This document shows positions 61,513 through 64,000 of a DNA stretch of 64,000 nt, piece after piece. Position 1 is the stretch's first letter, and each line of letters starts with the position of its first letter. Position numbers and translations under genes: made by a program. Source of the DNA: Streptomyces sp. NBC_00572 (GTDB taxonomy: Bacteria > Actinomycetota > Actinomycetes > Streptomycetales > Streptomycetaceae); the NCBI RefSeq assembly GCF_026341815.1, contig NZ_JAPENX010000001.1:2356001-2420000 (forward strand), in the 5' to 3' direction. The notes beneath the pieces were generated by a model. That model was given only the letters and a program-made list of their open reading frames with translations, ran no database searches and was not told where the DNA came from.

Positions 61513-63620
61513 CCGTCGTCCTCTCCGGCCTGCGTGCCCGCTGGGCCTCCTTCCTCGGTGGTTTCGTCGCCCTCGCGCTCGGCGTGGGGCTGCTCGCCGT
61601 CATGGGCCTCGGGCTGTCCGCCACCTTTGACGCGCCCGAGCGTTCTCCTCAGCGGTTCGCGTCCTCGCCCGTCGTCGTGCAGGGTCAGGACCGGCTGACG
61701 CTCGATGTGCGGCGCGGGCCCGAGACCGTGTCCGTGGCGCAGCGGCTCGACCGTCCACAGCCTGTGGACAACAATCTGCTCCGCGAACTGAAGGCCCGCT
61801 GGACCCTCACCGCCACCGGCGGCCCCGACGCCATCGGATTGGACGCCCCGGCCGCCGAGGTCCGAGCGCTCGTCGGCGACCGCGCCCAGGTCCTCACCGG
61901 CGACGAACGGCGGCGCGCCGACCCCGGCTCCGAGCGGGACGCCGACGCGCTCGTCGGCCTCAACGCCCTCCTCGGCACCTCGGGCGGCGTCACCGCCTTC
62001 GTCTCCGTCTTCGTCGTCGCCTCCACCTTCGCGTTCGCCGTGGCACTGCGCCGCCGTGAGTTCGGGCTGCTCAGGACCGCCGGAGCCACCCCCGGCCAGA
62101 TCCGGCGGCTCCTCCTCGCCGAGGCCACGGCGCTCGGCGTGCTCGCCTCCGCCGCCGGGTGCGCGCTCGGCGCCCTCGGCGCGCCCCTGCTCGCCAGGAC
62201 CCTGGTCGACGGCGGTCTGGCGCCGGAGTGGTTCACGGTCGGCGGGCCGGCCTGGCCCTTCCACGCCGCCTTCTGGACGGGGGTGACCGTCGCCCTCGCG
62301 GGGGCCGTGGCCGCCTCCCGGCGGGCCGGGAAGGTCGGCCCGACGGCCGCGCTCCGCGAGGCGGACGTCGACACCGACACCCTGCCCCTCGGCCGGGCCG
62401 TCCTCGGTACGGGACTGCTCCTGGCCGGCCTCGGGCTGCTCGCCTGGACCTACGCCACGGACCCGTCCGCGCTGCTCAAGCGGAAGACGTACACGACCCT
62501 CCCGATGCTCCTGATCACCGGAATCGCCCTGCTCTCCCCGCTCCTCGTCCGGCCGGTCGCCCGGCTGCTGCGGCTGAGGGGGGCGGTGGGGACGCTGGTA
62601 CGGGAGAACAGCGCGGCCTCGGTACGCCGTACCGCCGCCGTCGCGGCCCCCGTCCTCGTGACCGTGGCGCTCGCCGGGACGCTCTTCGGCTCGGCGACGA
62701 GCGTCACGCGCGCGAAGGGCGTCGAAGCGCGCGAGCAGACGTCCGCGCAGTACGTCGTGCGGGGCACGGAGCTGAAGCCGGTGCCGGCGCCCGCCGGGGC
62801 GGTCGTCTCCCCCACCGGGCCGACCTCCGTCTTCGTACGGGACGGGGACGCGGCCGTCGTGAAGTACGGGGCGCGGGCGGTCACCGACCCAGCGGCCTTC
62901 GCCGAGCTCGCCCGGCTGCCCGTGGTCGCCGGCGACCTGCGGGACCTCGACGACCGGTCGATCGTCGTGAACGAGGAGTTCGAGCGACGCCGGGTGGGCG
63001 AGAGCGTCGAGGTCTGGCGGGCGGACGGGACCGGTCCGGTACGGCTCCGGATCGCGGCCGTCCTCGCCCTCGGGACCGGCGACAACGGTCCGTACGTCAC
63101 CCGGGCGAACGCCCCCGGCTCCGCCCCCGACCGGATCGACGCACACGGCGGCGGCACGGCCACGGTGCGGGCCCTGGAGGCGAGCGGCGGCACCGTCGCG
63201 ACCGCCGACGCGTGGGCCGAGGCCGAGCGCCCGTCGAACGGCAGCCCGCAGGCCCGGCTCGGCATGGCCCTGGTCCTCGGCATCGCCCTCGTCTACACGG
63301 TGATCGGCCTCGCCAACACCCTGCTCATGGCGACCTCCGTCCGCGGCGGAGAGCTGGCCTCGCTGCGGCTCGCCGGGGCCACCCGGGCCCAGATCCTGCG
63401 GGTGGTGACGGGCGAGGCGACCCTGGCCGTCGCGATCGGCACCCTGCTCGGCCTCGCGGTGACCGCCTTGGTCCTGGGCGCCCTGGGAGCAGGTCTCGCG
63501 GCCCTCTCGGCCCCGGTGGCCCTGGCCCTCCCGTGGACCACGGTCGGCGCGGCGGCGGGCGCGTGCGCAGCGGCCGCGATCGCCGCATCGGCCCTCCCCG
63601 CGTGGCGCCTGACGCGCTGA
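61506..63620 (+). CDS. FtsX-like ABC transporter permease
   Basis: A 704-residue permease with two FtsX/MacB domains: helices near 18-38 and 160-290 (TAFVSVFVVASTFAFAVALRRREFGLLRTAGATPGQIRRLLLAEAT), and again near 585-690 (GMALVLGIALVYTVIGLANTLLMATSVRGGELASLRLAGATRAQILRVV). The first extracytoplasmic region is short, only ~120 residues, and looks as though a section is missing after RLDRPQPVDNNLL; related proteins I remember are ~100 residues longer. GTG 61506 overlaps the ATPase-gene stop. Pairs with that ATPase. Confidence 0.9.
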   Translation: MLTVVLSGLRARWASFLGGFVALALGVGLLAVMGLGLSATFDAPERSPQRFASSPVVVQGQDRLTLDVRRGPETVSVAQRLDRPQPVDNNLLRELKARWTLTATGGPDAIGLDAPAAEVRALVGDRAQVLTGDERRRADPGSERDADALVGLNALLGTSGGVTAFVSVFVVASTFAFAVALRRREFGLLRTAGATPGQIRRLLLAEATALGVLASAAGCALGALGAPLLARTLVDGGLAPEWFTVGGPAWPFHAAFWTGVTVALAGAVAASRRAGKVGPTAALREADVDTDTLPLGRAVLGTGLLLAGLGLLAWTYATDPSALLKRKTYTTLPMLLITGIALLSPLLVRPVARLLRLRGAVGTLVRENSAASVRRTAAVAAPVLVTVALAGTLFGSATSVTRAKGVEAREQTSAQYVVRGTELKPVPAPAGAVVSPTGPTSVFVRDGDAAVVKYGARAVTDPAAFAELARLPVVAGDLRDLDDRSIVVNEEFERRRVGESVEVWRADGTGPVRLRIAAVLALGTGDNGPYVTRANAPGSAPDRIDAHGGGTATVRALEASGGTVATADAWAEAERPSNGSPQARLGMALVLGIALVYTVIGLANTLLMATSVRGGELASLRLAGATRAQILRVVTGEATLAVAIGTLLGLAVTALVLGALGAGLAALSAPVALALPWTTVGAAAGACAAAAIAASALPAWRLTR

Positions 63621-63636
63621 GCGGCGATGGTGGGAC

Positions 63637-63681
63637 GGACGGGGCGGTGACCGGGGTCGGAGCCGGGTCACCGCCCCGTCC
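63637..63681 (+). terminator. Terminator after the ABC permease gene
   Basis: A perfect 16-bp stem, ggacggggcggtgacc (63637-63652) and its complement (63666-63681), with a 13-base loop. It begins 17 bases after the permease stop. Confidence 0.85.
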
Positions 63682-63733
63682 ACCCGCGCGCGTGGAACCC
63701 TAGCGAGAGGCGGAACGTTTCGGCGCCGTCGGC

Positions 63734-64000
63734 TCAGGCCCCGGACTGCGCCGCCTTCGCCGCCTTCGCCGCCCGCCACTCCGGGGCCAGGACCGACCAG
63801 ACCTCTTCGTCGTGGCGCCTGCCCCGGTACGGGTAACTCTCCCGCAGGACGCCGTCCTTGCTCATGCCCAGGCGACGCGCCACCGCGATGCTGGGCTCGT
63901 TGTCCGAGGAGACCACCCACTCCACCCGGTGGATGCCGCGCACCTCGATCGCCCAGTCGACGAGCGTCCGCGCCGCCCGGGTCACCAGGCCCTTGCCGGC
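63734..64000 (-). CDS. RimJ/RimL-type GNAT acetyltransferase, 5' truncated by window end
   Basis: Only the C-terminal 88 residues are visible: AGKGLVTRAARTLVDWAIEV (acetyl-CoA loop and helix), then HRVEWVVSSDNEPSIAVARRLGMSKDGVLRESYPYRGRRHDEEVWSVL, the classic end of the RimJ/RimL family (Asn-rich turn and ARRLGM). The frame stays open to base 64000, so the start lies outside. A low-complexity AKAAKAAQ tail ends the protein. Confidence 0.88.
   Translation of the reverse strand, partial: AGKGLVTRAARTLVDWAIEVRGIHRVEWVVSSDNEPSIAVARRLGMSKDGVLRESYPYRGRRHDEEVWSVLAPEWRAAKAAKAAQSGA

Noticed and set aside
61646..61666. 21 bases (starting cctcagcggttcgcg) identical to a segment at 4744-4764 of the lsr2/SCO3374-family overlap
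   Set aside because: No further similarity around either copy; in both places it encodes PQRFASS on the plus strand. Too short to support duplication or recombination.

Overview
The window looks like chromosomal core DNA of a Streptomyces-type actinomycete. GC is very high, with G or C in almost every third codon position. GTG starts are frequent and there are many 1-4 base stop/start overlaps. Lsr2, WhiJ/AbaA-type regulators with a DUF397 protein, a TipA-type regulator and zinc-free ribosomal protein paralogues are all present. From memory, the gene order follows the S. coelicolor region clpC - lsr2 - nad/pan - nuoD2 - fol - ftsH - dacB - ppa (about SCO3373 to SCO3430). I see no insertion sequence, prophage, CRISPR array, tRNA or rRNA gene.

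Layout. 1-1034: C-terminus of a probable NACHT/leucine-rich-repeat ATPase. 1181-7162: clpC, a lineage-specific gene, the nucleoid silencer lsr2, an ArgA-type acetyltransferase, a BlaI-like repressor and two small hypothetical genes. 7305-12800: one tightly coupled leftward operon (DUF2520 - panC - nadB - nadC - coaX) joining NAD and pantothenate/CoA synthesis. 12927-18237: a PLP lyase, an autoregulated-looking ArsR-type regulator with two palindromic operators, and a two-component system followed by a TmrB-like kinase. 18335-20510: a MidA/NDUFAF7 methyltransferase coupled to an orphan nuoD paralogue. 20541-26926: acetyltransferase, coiled-coil membrane protein, an osmoprotectant ABC importer in two divergent units, and a membrane esterase. 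27092-31918: an MprF-like protein, then folP - NTF2-like - folB - folK - DUF3180. 32082-39437: folE, ftsH, hpt, tilS, a DUF2342 metalloprotease and dacB running leftward. 39540-46762: ppa, ThrE-type exporter, DedA, YbjQ, a TipA homologue, a YfeO-type chloride channel and glutamate decarboxylase.

46832-52913: lipoprotein; a PadR-controlled drug-export ABC pair with three matching operators; DinB-family protein; aldehyde dehydrogenase. 53032-55070: helix-turn-helix regulator, ATPase regulator with a TTA codon, and DUF397 protein, sharing a 26-bp upstream element. 55272-55768: zinc-free L31 and L33 under a Zur box. 55841-64000: FUSC transporter, DUF2786 protein, HxlR regulator with a divergent quinone-reductase-like gene, a MacB-like ABC exporter and a truncated acetyltransferase.

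The observations I rate highest are: the NuoD paralogue whose quinone-site tyrosine is tryptophan, with its own methyltransferase gene; the 26-bp element shared by the ATPase and DUF397 genes; the helically phased GGAAC array upstream of lsr2; and the TipA homologue that keeps the tipA promoter but apparently lacks the thiostrepton-reactive cysteine. Comparisons with named proteins and consensus sites are from memory, not from searches.
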